Of a DNA stretch of 20,865 nt, positions 12,659 to 20,855 are shown in pieces; within the stretch, counting starts at the first letter, position 1; every line of letters starts with the position of its first letter. The notes below the pieces were generated by a model. It had not been told where the DNA came from, did not search any database, and worked only from the letters and a program-made list of their open reading frames with translations. The stretch spans positions 1 through 20,865 of the forward strand of contig CAZDHT010000068.1 of the NCBI GenBank assembly GCA_964505325.1, read 5' to 3'. The position numbers and the translations under genes were made by a program. The stretch is from CAZDHT01 sp964505325. GTDB lineage: Bacteria > Planctomycetota > PUPC01.

Positions 12659-14878
12659 ATGATGGCGCGACTGATATCTGCGGCAGCAGCGGTGTTCGTG
12701 ATGGCGGCCTGCGGGCTGGTGTTCGGTGGCGAAGCGCCGAAGCCGGCCGCCAAGACCGGCGAGATCAGGGCTGTGACCGTCCCGGACCGCAAGATCCCCG
12801 AGCCCGATGCGCGAGGCAAGCGCTACCCGGTCCCGGCAACCAAGTGGAAGAGGGACCCGGTGCTCTGGGGGTGGACCTGCGAGTTGCCCGACGGCTCGGG
12901 CCTCGCGTTCGGCGGAGTCGACCAGACTTCCGAGGACGGCCGACCGCACACCCGCATCAAGGTGGCCGGCGTCTGGAAGCCGATCGTCGAGGAGCTGCGC
13001 AAGAACAATCCGCTCCAGAAGCGCTTCGACCGGGTCCGCGGGCTGCGCAACGCCTGCAAGGACACGCTCGCCAAGGCGCGGCACATCTACTTCGAGGGCA
13101 AGACGGCCGGCGAGGAGGCCAAGCTGCTCAAGGCCGACGCCGATCCGGCGGTCGAGAAACTTATCGAGGATCTTGCCGCGCTGACCGCCGAGCTCAAGGG
13201 GCTGGCTGGACTGGGCGAATACGAGGCCGGGCAGGTCAGGTTCGCCTTGAAGCACCTGGCGGCCGCGGCCGGGCAGGTCAAGCGCTTCGGCGCGAGGACC
13301 TCTCCCGAGCAGATGGCCACGATGCGCAGGGCACAGATTGAGCTCGAGCTGGCCGGCGAGGCCTTCGACGCCGAGCCGCCGCCGCGCGCGCTGTGCCGGA
13401 TTGCCTTCGAGCCCAAGACCAAGCTCTACGTGATCTTCGGCGGCGAGCACATGGACTACGTCACCAACGACCTGTGGGTCTTCGACCCGGCCAGGCGCCG
13501 CTGGTTTGAGCGTCACCCCGGGGCCGCCCCCGAGCCCCGCGGCGACCACCACTTCGACGCGCTCGGCGACGGGCGGATCGCGATGCGCGGCGGCTATTGC
13601 TACGGCCGCGGCTACGTCCACTCGGGCCCCGCGCGTTGGATTTACGACGTCAAGAAGAACACTTGGACCGCCGATGGCCACCAGGAGAAGACCCATCCCG
13701 CGGACATGAGGTCGGCCAGATATTGGCCGCCGGCGGGGCCGGAGAACTTCATGAAGGGTCCGCGACCCGATGCCGCCGCTAACGAGGCGAAGCTCAAGGC
13801 CCTGCCCATAAATACTTGGGTTCGGCTCAAGACGCCGATTGCTTTGGGCGGCCGGGACTGGGCGACGTGGGTTTTCGACACCGACCGCGATATGCTCTAC
13901 GTTTGGGCCGGCGGTCATGTCAGCTACCCAGGCAACGACGTTGCCCGGTATCACCTGGCCACCGACCGGTGGGAGATCAGCGATCCCGTTGAAGTGCCGC
14001 TGGGCTGCGCAGGCACGAACGAGCAGTACCCGTCCGGGTTCAACTTCAACCTGCGGCCTTGGGTGAAGAAGCACGTTTGGAACGGCCAGGCATACGATCC
14101 GGGCTTGAGGAAGATGGTCATGGCCAGCGCGAACGACGCCAAGCTGGACCCGTACTGCTACCTGTACGATCCCGACAAGGCCGACTGGGTTTCGCGCCAT
14201 CGCCTGCCGGCGGGGATGGGCAACAACGCCTACCACATACAGGTCCGCCACACCAAACACGGGATGCTTGCCTGGTACGGCGCTCAGGCCTGGCTGCTTG
14301 ATGCGAAGAGCCGGGAGTGGAAGAAGATCGCTGCGCAGGGCAAGATGCCCGGGACCGGCGTGGACAGTTGCGGCATGGTCTACGACCCGAAGCGCGACCG
14401 AATGCTCTTCGTGACGCTCGGCGGCTACGGCAAGCCGTACGACGGGCAGATTCACGCGCTTGACTTGAGGACACGCAAGGTCGAAGTCTTGAACCCAGAG
14501 GGCATGGGCAAATCGAAGAACTGGCGCATGTTTCTGCGGGAAGTCGCGTATCACCCGGAAAGCGACCTGTTCCTCTGGATCAACCGTCTGAAGATTAATG
14601 GAAAGGCTTCGCCAGACCTCTTTCCGGCCTACGATGCGGGCAAGAACCGCTGGGTAACGCTCAAGCTTCCGTTGGATGCCGGGGGTCGCTGGAGAGCCTT
14701 CGATACTCCCAACTCAGTATCCAGCTCGGTCAACTGGGATGCGAAACGCGGGCTGTTCTGGGTCGGCGACTCCAGTTGGAACGGCGGCGTCTGGGTCCTG
14801 CGCTTTGACCCGGCCAAGGCCGGGATCACGCCGCTCAAGGGCTCTGCACCGCCGCCGGCGGGCCAAAGACAGGAGTAA
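12659..14878 (+). CDS. Secreted kelch-type beta-propeller protein
   Basis: An exported protein of 739 residues. ATG 12659 is chosen because GAGGAGG (12643-12649) is 9 nt upstream; in-frame ATGs at 12629 and 12653 fit the SD less well. The N-terminus is a signal sequence (MMARLISAAAAVFVMAACG), with a Cys that could be a weak lipobox. Residues of about 115-225 are Ala/Lys/Glu-rich helices. Kelch/galactose-oxidase-like blades follow: LYVIFGGEHMDYVTNDLWVFD, cut here as LYVIFGGEH then NDLWVFD, plus DMLYVWAGGHVSYPGNDV, MLFVTLGGYGKPYDG and LFWVGDSSWNGGVWVL. Such propellers bind sugars or proteins outside the cytoplasm; no copper-radical catalytic residues of galactose oxidase were identified. It stands alone on the plus strand with its own candidate promoter and a hairpin 60 nt after the stop. 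Confidence 0.8.
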   Translation: MMARLISAAAAVFVMAACGLVFGGEAPKPAAKTGEIRAVTVPDRKIPEPDARGKRYPVPATKWKRDPVLWGWTCELPDGSGLAFGGVDQTSEDGRPHTRIKVAGVWKPIVEELRKNNPLQKRFDRVRGLRNACKDTLAKARHIYFEGKTAGEEAKLLKADADPAVEKLIEDLAALTAELKGLAGLGEYEAGQVRFALKHLAAAAGQVKRFGARTSPEQMATMRRAQIELELAGEAFDAEPPPRALCRIAFEPKTKLYVIFGGEHMDYVTNDLWVFDPARRRWFERHPGAAPEPRGDHHFDALGDGRIAMRGGYCYGRGYVHSGPARWIYDVKKNTWTADGHQEKTHPADMRSARYWPPAGPENFMKGPRPDAAANEAKLKALPINTWVRLKTPIALGGRDWATWVFDTDRDMLYVWAGGHVSYPGNDVARYHLATDRWEISDPVEVPLGCAGTNEQYPSGFNFNLRPWVKKHVWNGQAYDPGLRKMVMASANDAKLDPYCYLYDPDKADWVSRHRLPAGMGNNAYHIQVRHTKHGMLAWYGAQAWLLDAKSREWKKIAAQGKMPGTGVDSCGMVYDPKRDRMLFVTLGGYGKPYDGQIHALDLRTRKVEVLNPEGMGKSKNWRMFLREVAYHPESDLFLWINRLKINGKASPDLFPAYDAGKNRWVTLKLPLDAGGRWRAFDTPNSVSSSVNWDAKRGLFWVGDSSWNGGVWVLRFDPAKAGITPLKGSAPPPAGQRQE

Positions 14879-14938
14879 GCAGACTCCCACGGTCCATCCG
14901 ATTATGCGTGGCCTCAAGAGCCCTGCCGCATCCCGGAG

Positions 14939-14958
14939 CGGAATCGGTTACGATTCCG
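14939..14958. terminator. Hairpin after the kelch gene
   Basis: CGGAATCG, loop GTTA and CGATTCCG form a perfect 8-bp stem 60 nt after the kelch stop. No U-tract follows, so termination is plausible but not certain. Confidence 0.4.
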
Positions 14959-15008
14959 GCCGGGACGCTCACGCGCTCCGCTCCAAGGCGAGCGGCATTT
15001 CTGACGCT

Positions 15009-15185
15009 ATGCATAGCAGAACGGCTATGTTCGCGGCCCTCCTTGCGGCTGGCTTGTGGGCCGGCTCGTTGTCCGCAGCGGAACCGCCGTATTCGATTCC
15101 CAAGCTCGGAAACGTAACGGCTGTTGGCGCCAGCCGGGCGAACGACGTGGCGGCGGCGGCTGCATTTTTCTCAAGCCCCTCTTGA
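15009..15185 (+). pseudogene. Truncated secreted protein N-terminus (possible CBM9-like start)
   Basis: A short ORF of 58 residues begins MHSRTAMFAALLAAGLWAG and ends its signal peptide at SAAEPPYS. The next residues, IPKLGNVTAV, resemble the opening of secreted CBM9-like proteins, which usually continue VDG-x-x-x-DW. Here the reading turns into low-complexity Ala and stops at 15185. Downstream to 15293 another frame stays open (WRRRLHFSQAPLE) but shows no domain. I read it as a gene start that has been frameshifted and truncated. There is only a weak SD. It could instead be a very small exported peptide. Confidence 0.5.
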
Positions 15186-15293
15186 AACGCCTCCAGGCCA
15201 GACCTATACCCGCGGCACGAACACAGCGGCTGGTACAGCAACTGCGGGCAAGTCAGCAGGAGGAGAGTTCACCGCGGGCAGGCGCGGATTGGG

Positions 15294-16793
15294 CTACTCC
15301 GCCTGGAGCGGGCGGAGGGCGGGGTAGAGGCGCTTGTAGGCGGCGAAGCGCTCGGCGTAGCGGGCGGCGCGGTCGGGGTTGGGTTCGATGCGGTCAGTTT
15401 TCATGATGAGTTCGTCAGTGAGCTTGCGAACGGGAGTGCCGGTATCGGCGGACCGTGCAAGAAGCGCGGCGCCGAAGCAGCCAGTCTCGGTGATCGCGAG
15501 GGTCGTGATCGGCTTGCCGAGCACGTCGGCCTTGAGTTGGACGAGGATGCGGCTCTTGGCGCCGCCGCCGGAGGCGATCAGTTCGTCGGCGCGGATCCCG
15601 GATCGTTCCAGGATGTCGAGGTTAAGCCGCATCTCGAACGCGACGCCTTCGAGCAGTGCGCGCATCACCTCCTCGCGCGTCGTCGTCAAGCGGAGACCAA
15701 GGATGGCGCCGGTCGTGTGCGCGTCGAAGTACGGCGTGCCGCTCGGGGTGAAGTAGGGAAGCACGAGCAAATCCGTCGGTTCGGCCGGCATTTTCGCCAT
15801 CAGCAGGTCGTAAGGGTCCGAGCCGGCCGCAGCGGCCTCCTCGACCTCGCGCTGCGCCCACTCGTCCCGGAACCACTTGAGCAGATTGCCGCCGGTCAGG
15901 CTGTAGGCGATCGTTGCGTACATTCCCTCGACGGAGTAGTCGTATGTGCAGAGGTTGCATCGGAAAAGCTCGTCGCTGAAGCGCGGCTCATCGAATGCAG
16001 GGCAGATGCACTCGACGGTGCCGGTCGCGTACATCGCCCGGCCCTCGGTCGTGACCCCCGCGCCGAGCGCGGCGCAGACCTGGTCGTGCCCGGCTGCGAC
16101 GACCGCGACGCCGTCGGGCAGCGCGAGTTCACGCGCGATGTCCGATGGGATCGTGCCGACAACGGCTCCGGACGGCAGCGGCCGCGCGAGCCTGCCGCGG
16201 TCGAGCCCGGCCGCGTCGAGAATCGCGTCGTCCCAGTCGTGTGTCCGCACATTGAACATCATGGTGCGTCCGGCGAGCGGCCAACTGATCGCGGGCTCGA
16301 GCCCGAGCCGGAGTTGGAGCAGGTCCTCGAAGCAGTGGAACCGCCGCGCCGCGGCCCACGTCTGCGGCTGGTTCTCGCGTAGCCAGAGCAGCTTGAACAG
16401 GGCGAACATCGGGTGGGCGGTGTGGCCGGTGGCTTGGTAGAGCTTCTCGCGGCCGAACTCGGCGCTCCAGGTCTCGGCGATCAAGGCGGCGCGCGCATCG
16501 GACGAGACCATTGCGTTCCCGAGGAATTCGCCGCCCGCGCCGACGGGCGTGAACGCCTCGCCCTGGCTTGAGATGCCCAGTGAGCGGACCGGGTCAGCAG
16601 CGGCCGCCTCGGCCGCTTCGCGGATGACCGCGAAACACTTCGCGCACACGTCGGCCGATTCGAGTTCCGCCCAACCCTTGTGCGGGGCGAGCAGCGGGTA
16701 CTCGCGGTAGGCGAGCGCGACTTGCCTGCCGCTCTCGTCGAACACGACCGCCTTGCAGCCGGTCGTCCCCACGTCGACGCCCATGTAGCTCAT
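15294..16793 (-). CDS. FGGY-family carbohydrate kinase (xylulokinase/fuculokinase type)
   Basis: A 499-residue cytoplasmic sugar kinase expected to use ATP to phosphorylate a ketose. Start 16793 (MSYMGVDV) has GGAG 7 nt upstream; the open frame beyond it overlaps the isomerase gene. The N-terminal phosphate-binding motif is GVDVGTTGCKAVVFD (about residues 5-19). D237 in GHDQVCAALGAG is at the position of the catalytic Asp. ASGGGAKS and ETGCFGAALLA form the C-terminal nucleotide-binding region. The expected GQ-type motif reads SSQGEAFTPV. Length is normal for the family. It is the last gene of a minus-strand set with a FucI-like isomerase (38 bp upstream) and a class II aldolase, so the substrate is probably the ketose made by that isomerase. 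Whether this is fuculose, rhamnulose, ribulose or another sugar cannot be decided from sequence alone. Confidence 0.88.
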   Translation of the reverse strand: MSYMGVDVGTTGCKAVVFDESGRQVALAYREYPLLAPHKGWAELESADVCAKCFAVIREAAEAAAADPVRSLGISSQGEAFTPVGAGGEFLGNAMVSSDARAALIAETWSAEFGREKLYQATGHTAHPMFALFKLLWLRENQPQTWAAARRFHCFEDLLQLRLGLEPAISWPLAGRTMMFNVRTHDWDDAILDAAGLDRGRLARPLPSGAVVGTIPSDIARELALPDGVAVVAAGHDQVCAALGAGVTTEGRAMYATGTVECICPAFDEPRFSDELFRCNLCTYDYSVEGMYATIAYSLTGGNLLKWFRDEWAQREVEEAAAAGSDPYDLLMAKMPAEPTDLLVLPYFTPSGTPYFDAHTTGAILGLRLTTTREEVMRALLEGVAFEMRLNLDILERSGIRADELIASGGGAKSRILVQLKADVLGKPITTLAITETGCFGAALLARSADTGTPVRKLTDELIMKTDRIEPNPDRAARYAERFAAYKRLYPALRPLQAE

Positions 16794-16831
16794 GCACGAA
16801 CTCCGCGGATCGGGCCGCCCAGACTGCCGGG

Positions 16832-18238
16832 CTAGAGGAGAGTCACGTCGTAGCCGAGATACCGATCGAACGCTTCGCGAACAGGTTCGAGCACGTGGCC
16901 CGGGGTGACGCTCGTGTGGTGGCGGTAGCCCGCGTATCCGATGGTTTGAAGCGCATCCTGAAGGTTGTTGATTTCGGCGACCCCGGCGCAGCCGAAGAAA
17001 TCGTCTGGGATCGGATCGTCCGTGAACCGGCCCCGTCCGAGATAGAACCTGAGCGTCCCGGCCTCGGTCAGCAGGCTGCCGAAGGTGAACGGGGTCGGCG
17101 CGATCCGTCCGACGTTGCAGCCGTAGCCGCGGCCTTCGCCGACGGCGTTTGCGAGGATCGCATGGTCGACGACCTGCCCCTTCGCGGTCATCATGCTCTG
17201 CGGCACCGGCCCGCAGTGGAACAGGATACACTTGTTGTCCTCTTCCGCGTAGTTGTTGTTCCAGTCGAGACACGTGACCACGTTGCCGGAGGCCATGCGG
17301 AGCGCGGCCATGCAGACCGCGTTGCCGACGTCGACCTCGCACGCGGCGGGGATGCCGCGGTCGTTCAATTCGCTAAGCAGGATGCACGGCGAGATGCCGA
17401 GAAGCGACTGCATCTCGAGCCAGCAGCGGAGCGCGATCGCGTCGAGCCCATGCTCGTCGATCATCTCGTCGAGCACGACGCCCAGCTTGCAGAGCGTGCC
17501 GAGAGCGGCCTTCGGGACGCCCTTCCACGAGGAGTATTTCGTGAGCTTCGCAGCCTTCGCCTTCACGTCCCTGCTACTGTCCTTGAGTCCGTCCATTCGA
17601 GCGAAGACGCCGGAGAGGTCGAACGTTTCCATTGTGATCCCGTGTCGCTGGAGCGCGACCTCGTCGATGCGGACGGTCTTGAACTGTGTGGTTCGTGCGC
17701 CAATCGCGCCGACGGTCAGGCGCTTCATCCCGTTGACGACGCGGCAGACGCGGTCGAAGCAGTCGACTTGTTCGGCAAAGCGGGAGCTGTTGACATGGAC
17801 GGTGTGCGGCTTGAGCGCGGTAAACTTGATGCCGTACTGGCAGAACAGGTCCATGATGGAGAACTTCCCGCAGAAGGCGTCGCGGCGGACTTCCGGCGCC
17901 ATTGTGTCGAGTTCGTCCGGGAAAGCTTGGATCAGGATCGGCACGTCGGCGTCGTTCAGTGCCGTGACGGCGCCGGTCTCGTCGCCGAAGTTTGGCAGGC
18001 AGAGGATGACGCCGCCGAACTTGCCGCGGCTCTTGCGGAGGAACTCCCGGTACTTCTCGCCCTCGGCGGGGGTCTCGACCGCGCCGTGGCGGGTAGCACC
18101 AGCGTCGAGCATGAGTGTCTTATGGCCGAGCTTCTTGAGCGTTTGCGACAACTCGCGTCGCGCGCCGGCGATGAGCGACGCGGGAAAGAAGCCGCGGTTG
18201 CCGAAAAACAAAGCGAACGTCGTCTTCTCCGTCTTCAT
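16832..18238 (-). CDS. L-fucose/L-arabinose isomerase-family protein (FucI-like)
   Basis: A 468-residue cytoplasmic enzyme predicted to interconvert an aldose and its ketose. The start at 18238 has AAGGAG 8 nt upstream within a duplicated segment. Metal-site residues are E301 in CEVDVGN and D325 in TCLDWNNN, with the same 24-residue spacing as E337 and D361 of E. coli FucI. H341 (LFHCGP) is a candidate further ligand. The protein is shorter than E. coli FucI (about 590 residues), in line with the related 'fucose isomerase-like' group in Thermotoga and planctomycetes. It lies between a class II aldolase gene and an FGGY kinase gene on the same strand, so the three make an isomerase-kinase-aldolase route for a pentose or 6-deoxyhexose. 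The exact sugar is not resolved. Confidence 0.85.
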   Translation of the reverse strand: MKTEKTTFALFFGNRGFFPASLIAGARRELSQTLKKLGHKTLMLDAGATRHGAVETPAEGEKYREFLRKSRGKFGGVILCLPNFGDETGAVTALNDADVPILIQAFPDELDTMAPEVRRDAFCGKFSIMDLFCQYGIKFTALKPHTVHVNSSRFAEQVDCFDRVCRVVNGMKRLTVGAIGARTTQFKTVRIDEVALQRHGITMETFDLSGVFARMDGLKDSSRDVKAKAAKLTKYSSWKGVPKAALGTLCKLGVVLDEMIDEHGLDAIALRCWLEMQSLLGISPCILLSELNDRGIPAACEVDVGNAVCMAALRMASGNVVTCLDWNNNYAEEDNKCILFHCGPVPQSMMTAKGQVVDHAILANAVGEGRGYGCNVGRIAPTPFTFGSLLTEAGTLRFYLGRGRFTDDPIPDDFFGCAGVAEINNLQDALQTIGYAGYRHHTSVTPGHVLEPVREAFDRYLGYDVTLL

Positions 18239-18278
18239 GACTCGCTCTCCTTCACAATGACTCGCTCTCCTTCACAAT
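18237..18278. repeat. 20-bp perfect tandem duplication spanning the SD of the isomerase gene
   Basis: Bases 18237-18256 are repeated exactly at 18257-18276, plus two more matching bases. On the minus strand each copy contains AAGGAG, so the isomerase start has two SDs. Removing one copy would make the aldolase stop overlap the isomerase ATG as ATGA. The present gap between the genes is 13 bp. Confidence 0.95.
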
Positions 18279-19169
18279 CCGGTCCGCTGAATTCTCGATT
18301 TCGAGTTCCTCGCGAACGATTCTCAACACCGTCTCATAGACGGTGGCCTGCGCTTTGTCAACCGATTCGACCCGGGCGGCCTCGTACGGCTGACGGATGG
18401 CAGTCGCGATGTTGATCTTGGCGATGCCGTGCCGGATCGCCTCGTCGATGTACTCTTTCCGAATGCCCGTGCCACCGTGGAGCACGAGCGGGATGCCGGC
18501 GGCCCGCCGAATCTTGTCGAGATGCTCGATGTTGATCCGCGCCGCGACTTTCTTTTCATGCCTTTTCGCGGCCGAGATCGCGCCGTGCACGCTGCCGACC
18601 GCGACGGAGAGCCAGTCGGCCCCGGTCTGCTCGACGAACCGCCGTGCCTCGTCGGGGTCGGTGAAGCCTCTTCCGCTGGCGAACAACTCCTCGTACGGCG
18701 GCATCGGCCCGGCCTCGTGGCCCATAACCGCGCCGAGTTCGGCCTCGACCGGCACGCCACAGGCGTGCGCCATCTCGACGATGGCCCGTGTTGCTGCGAC
18801 GTTCTCTTCGAACGGCAGCCGCGAGCCGTCGACCATCACGGAATCGTAGCCAAGCTCGACCGCCTCGCGCAGGATCGCATCGAAGTCGACACGGAGACCG
18901 TCTTCGTCGATCACGGGCGTGTGGTCGAGGTGCAACCGGGTGAAGCGTCGGTCGCCGACGCGCTCGTATTCATCACGGATCGCTCGGAGGCCCTTCGCGT
19001 CGAACTTTTCCCATTCGAGCCGTGCGACCATTACCAGACCGAAGGCGTTTGTATCGCGCAGCGCCCGAACGACCGGCTCCATCATCGGCAGGTACGGGAT
19101 GTTGAATCCCGGGATGACCGTGCCGGCCTTGTACGCGTTTTCCATCAGATCGAACATGTTGGCATCCAT
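18252..19169 (-). CDS. Class II (zinc) ketose-bisphosphate-type aldolase family protein
   Basis: A 305-residue cytoplasmic aldolase of the FbaA/GatY/KbaY superfamily. Visible active-site features are D82 and H83 in HLDHTP (catalytic Asp plus zinc His, at the positions used in KbaY/GatY), E144 in VEAELG, H195 in GSVHGAI and H231 in VLHGGTG as further zinc ligands, then KINIATA for phosphate binding. It should split a ketose-1-phosphate or bisphosphate into DHAP and an aldehyde. It is the first gene of a minus-strand operon with a FucI-like isomerase and an FGGY kinase. In E. coli fucose and rhamnose pathways the aldolase is FucA/RhaD-type; here a FBA-type enzyme would take that role. The start at 19169 (MDANMF) has no clear SD; TTG 19172 is an alternative. 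Its last codons carry the duplicated 20-bp segment. Confidence 0.85.
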   Translation of the reverse strand: MDANMFDLMENAYKAGTVIPGFNIPYLPMMEPVVRALRDTNAFGLVMVARLEWEKFDAKGLRAIRDEYERVGDRRFTRLHLDHTPVIDEDGLRVDFDAILREAVELGYDSVMVDGSRLPFEENVAATRAIVEMAHACGVPVEAELGAVMGHEAGPMPPYEELFASGRGFTDPDEARRFVEQTGADWLSVAVGSVHGAISAAKRHEKKVAARINIEHLDKIRRAAGIPLVLHGGTGIRKEYIDEAIRHGIAKINIATAIRQPYEAARVESVDKAQATVYETVLRIVREELEIENSADRIVKESESL

Positions 19170-19331
19170 CAAGGATCAAAGTCTCAGTTTCCGGATCCGC
19201 AACTGCTGCCTTCGTGTTGCACTTGGCGGTGGCGAGCCGAAGCTCCACGGATGGAAGTCCGGTTCGTCGCACAGCAGGCCGGCGTGGCATGCAAGGGTAA
19301 ACGGCCCCCGGTTGTTGTACCACCCGCCACG

Positions 19332-19534
19332 TCAGTGCCCGGGCTGTATCGCCGCCGGAGCCGGGGGGGGCTCCAATGCACTGTGTGGCCGCACGTGGTT
19401 ATACTCCTGCCGCCACCGCTCGGTCAAGACGCTGGCCTCCAACAACCGTGTCGAAGATCTCGCCGTTCAACAGCTCGTTTCGCAGCTTGCGAATGATCTG
19501 CTCCGGCGCGTATACGCTGTGACGTGCTACCCGA
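19332..19534 (-). pseudogene. IS3-family transposase remnant, OrfA start fused to OrfB end
   Basis: Minus-strand translation gives VYAPEQIIRKLR, the usual beginning of an IS3 OrfA, running straight into NELLNGEIFDT, which belongs near the end of OrfB. After one extra base near 19447 the OrfB C-terminus follows in another frame: LEASVLTERWRQEYNHVR, then PHSAL, a damaged Pro-rich stretch in place of GYRPPAP, and a stop at 19334-19332. All the catalytic core is absent. The join is at KLR (19479-19488), a sequence common to both ORFs, suggesting deletion by recombination between short homologies. The rest of 19170-19602 shows no other gene. Confidence 0.75.
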
Positions 19535-19602
19535 CAACGTGAACCTGGGACAATGGGCGGAGTCGGGGTCTGGCTGTTGGGGTCGCCGAAGGCGCGATGT
19601 CC

Positions 19603-20760
19603 TTATTCGGCCGGCTTTGGGTCGGTGAGCGGGACGAAGGGTTCGGCGCGGTCGAGATCGAATCGGTAGCTCTGCTGTGTCGGGCGGAAGTCCCGCAACT
19701 GCGAAATGAGCATGGTGAGCAGGCGGCAGCCGGAGGCGACCCGTGAGTTCTGGCTCTTGGTGCCTTCCCGGACCTGTCTCAGTGCCGGCTTGCCGATCTT
19801 CACCAGTGCGTATCGGGCGGCCTGACGTTCCTGGAAGTTGTCGCTGCCGAGTTTCTCGATGAGCGCGGCGACCTCGGCCCGGAACTTCGCCGGCTTGGGC
19901 CGGTTGGCGCGTTCGGCACGACGCTCGCGTACGGTGGTCTTCGTTCGCTCCCACGCGGCGGTCACGTCGTTGGCGAACTTGGTCCGCCGGCCCTTCTTCA
20001 TCTCGGGCGGGTACTCCCAGATGGATTTGATGTCGCAGGCAAATAGCGCACTGATGGCGTGCCAGGATGCGGCGTCCACGTTCTGGCTCAGTCCGTGTTG
20101 ATAGGCCCTTAACCCGCCCAGGAGTGTCTTCACCAGCCCGGGAGGAGGGGCGGGCCGGTCCTTGGCCGGCGTGCTCAACCAAGCTCGGGTCAGGCGATAG
20201 GCGGAGCTGAGTTTGACGGCGAAATCGGTGGACTGGTAACCTTTGGCCGGGTCGCGCGCGGCTTCCAGGAGTTTCTCCATGAGCCGCAGGCCCTCTCTGA
20301 CATGACCGCCGCCCATCGGCGGCTCGCCGGCCAGCCGGAGCTTGCCGTCGGCCCCCTGAACGCACAAGAAGACGTATACCCTCTTGGCGTCGATTTTCCC
20401 GAAATACGCCGTCCCATGGACGATTTTCGCGACCTTGTTCGTGTACTTGCCGCGCAGGACTTTCTGCACCTCGAGGTCGATACGGCCGAGGACCTCTTTC
20501 TGCTCGATGCTGACACCGGGCTGGTAGGGGAGCTGGTTGATCACTTTACCCGCAAGGACGAGGTCGCAGTGGTCGAGCACATCCTCGTAGGGGATGTGCC
20601 GGTTAGACACGGGGAGGGGTTCGCCCTTGCGGGCCACGCCCGCGGCCCTCTTGGCAGTCAGCCTGACCTCCGGTCCCTCGGCTGCGCTCGCCGCAGTCCG
20701 GCCCGCCATGCCGGCTGAAACCACCACCGACAGCGCGAACATGAACAGAGTGTCTTTCAC
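19603..20760 (-). CDS. Secreted protein of unknown function with C-terminal HEAT-like repeat
   Basis: A 385-residue protein. The start is a GTG at 20760 with GGAG 6 nt upstream; it opens with a signal peptide (MKDTLFMFALSVVVSAGMAG, cleavage near ASA|AEG). Residues about 55-135 (HCDLVLAGKVINQLPY, RIDLEVQKVLRGKY, KRVYVFLCVQG) resemble the beta-rich segment found in many exported proteins of unknown function with the pattern D-x-V-x-x-G-x-V. The middle is helical. Residues about 305-355 (EVAALIEKLGSDNFQERQAARYALVKIGKPALRQVRE, quoted here only as its ends, EVAALIEKLGSDNF and YALVKIGKPAL) form the HEAT-type motif very common in planctomycete proteins. It is separated from the sugar operon by an IS remnant and probably has its own promoter. 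No enzyme function can be assigned. Confidence 0.78.
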   Translation of the reverse strand: MKDTLFMFALSVVVSAGMAGRTAASAAEGPEVRLTAKRAAGVARKGEPLPVSNRHIPYEDVLDHCDLVLAGKVINQLPYQPGVSIEQKEVLGRIDLEVQKVLRGKYTNKVAKIVHGTAYFGKIDAKRVYVFLCVQGADGKLRLAGEPPMGGGHVREGLRLMEKLLEAARDPAKGYQSTDFAVKLSSAYRLTRAWLSTPAKDRPAPPPGLVKTLLGGLRAYQHGLSQNVDAASWHAISALFACDIKSIWEYPPEMKKGRRTKFANDVTAAWERTKTTVRERRAERANRPKPAKFRAEVAALIEKLGSDNFQERQAARYALVKIGKPALRQVREGTKSQNSRVASGCRLLTMLISQLRDFRPTQQSYRFDLDRAEPFVPLTDPKPAE

Positions 20761-20827
20761 GGTTGTCTCCGTGACCCGAACGCGCGCCCGTCCATGTCCC
20801 TAGTGTAGTGTGTCATTCTGTTCTTGT

Positions 20828-20855
20828 CTTATAGCAAGGCGTGACAACGGCCCAA
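20828..20855 (-). promoter_or_regulatory. Weak candidate promoter for the secreted HEAT protein gene
   Basis: On the minus strand, TTGGGC (20855-20850) and TATAAG (20833-20828) are separated by 16 bp, 67 nt upstream of the GTG start. The -10 is good and the -35 poor. Confidence 0.25.

Noticed and set aside
12281..14554. 757-residue minus-strand ORF opposite the kelch gene
   Set aside because: Antisense shadow: the plus strand has the SD, signal peptide and kelch motifs.
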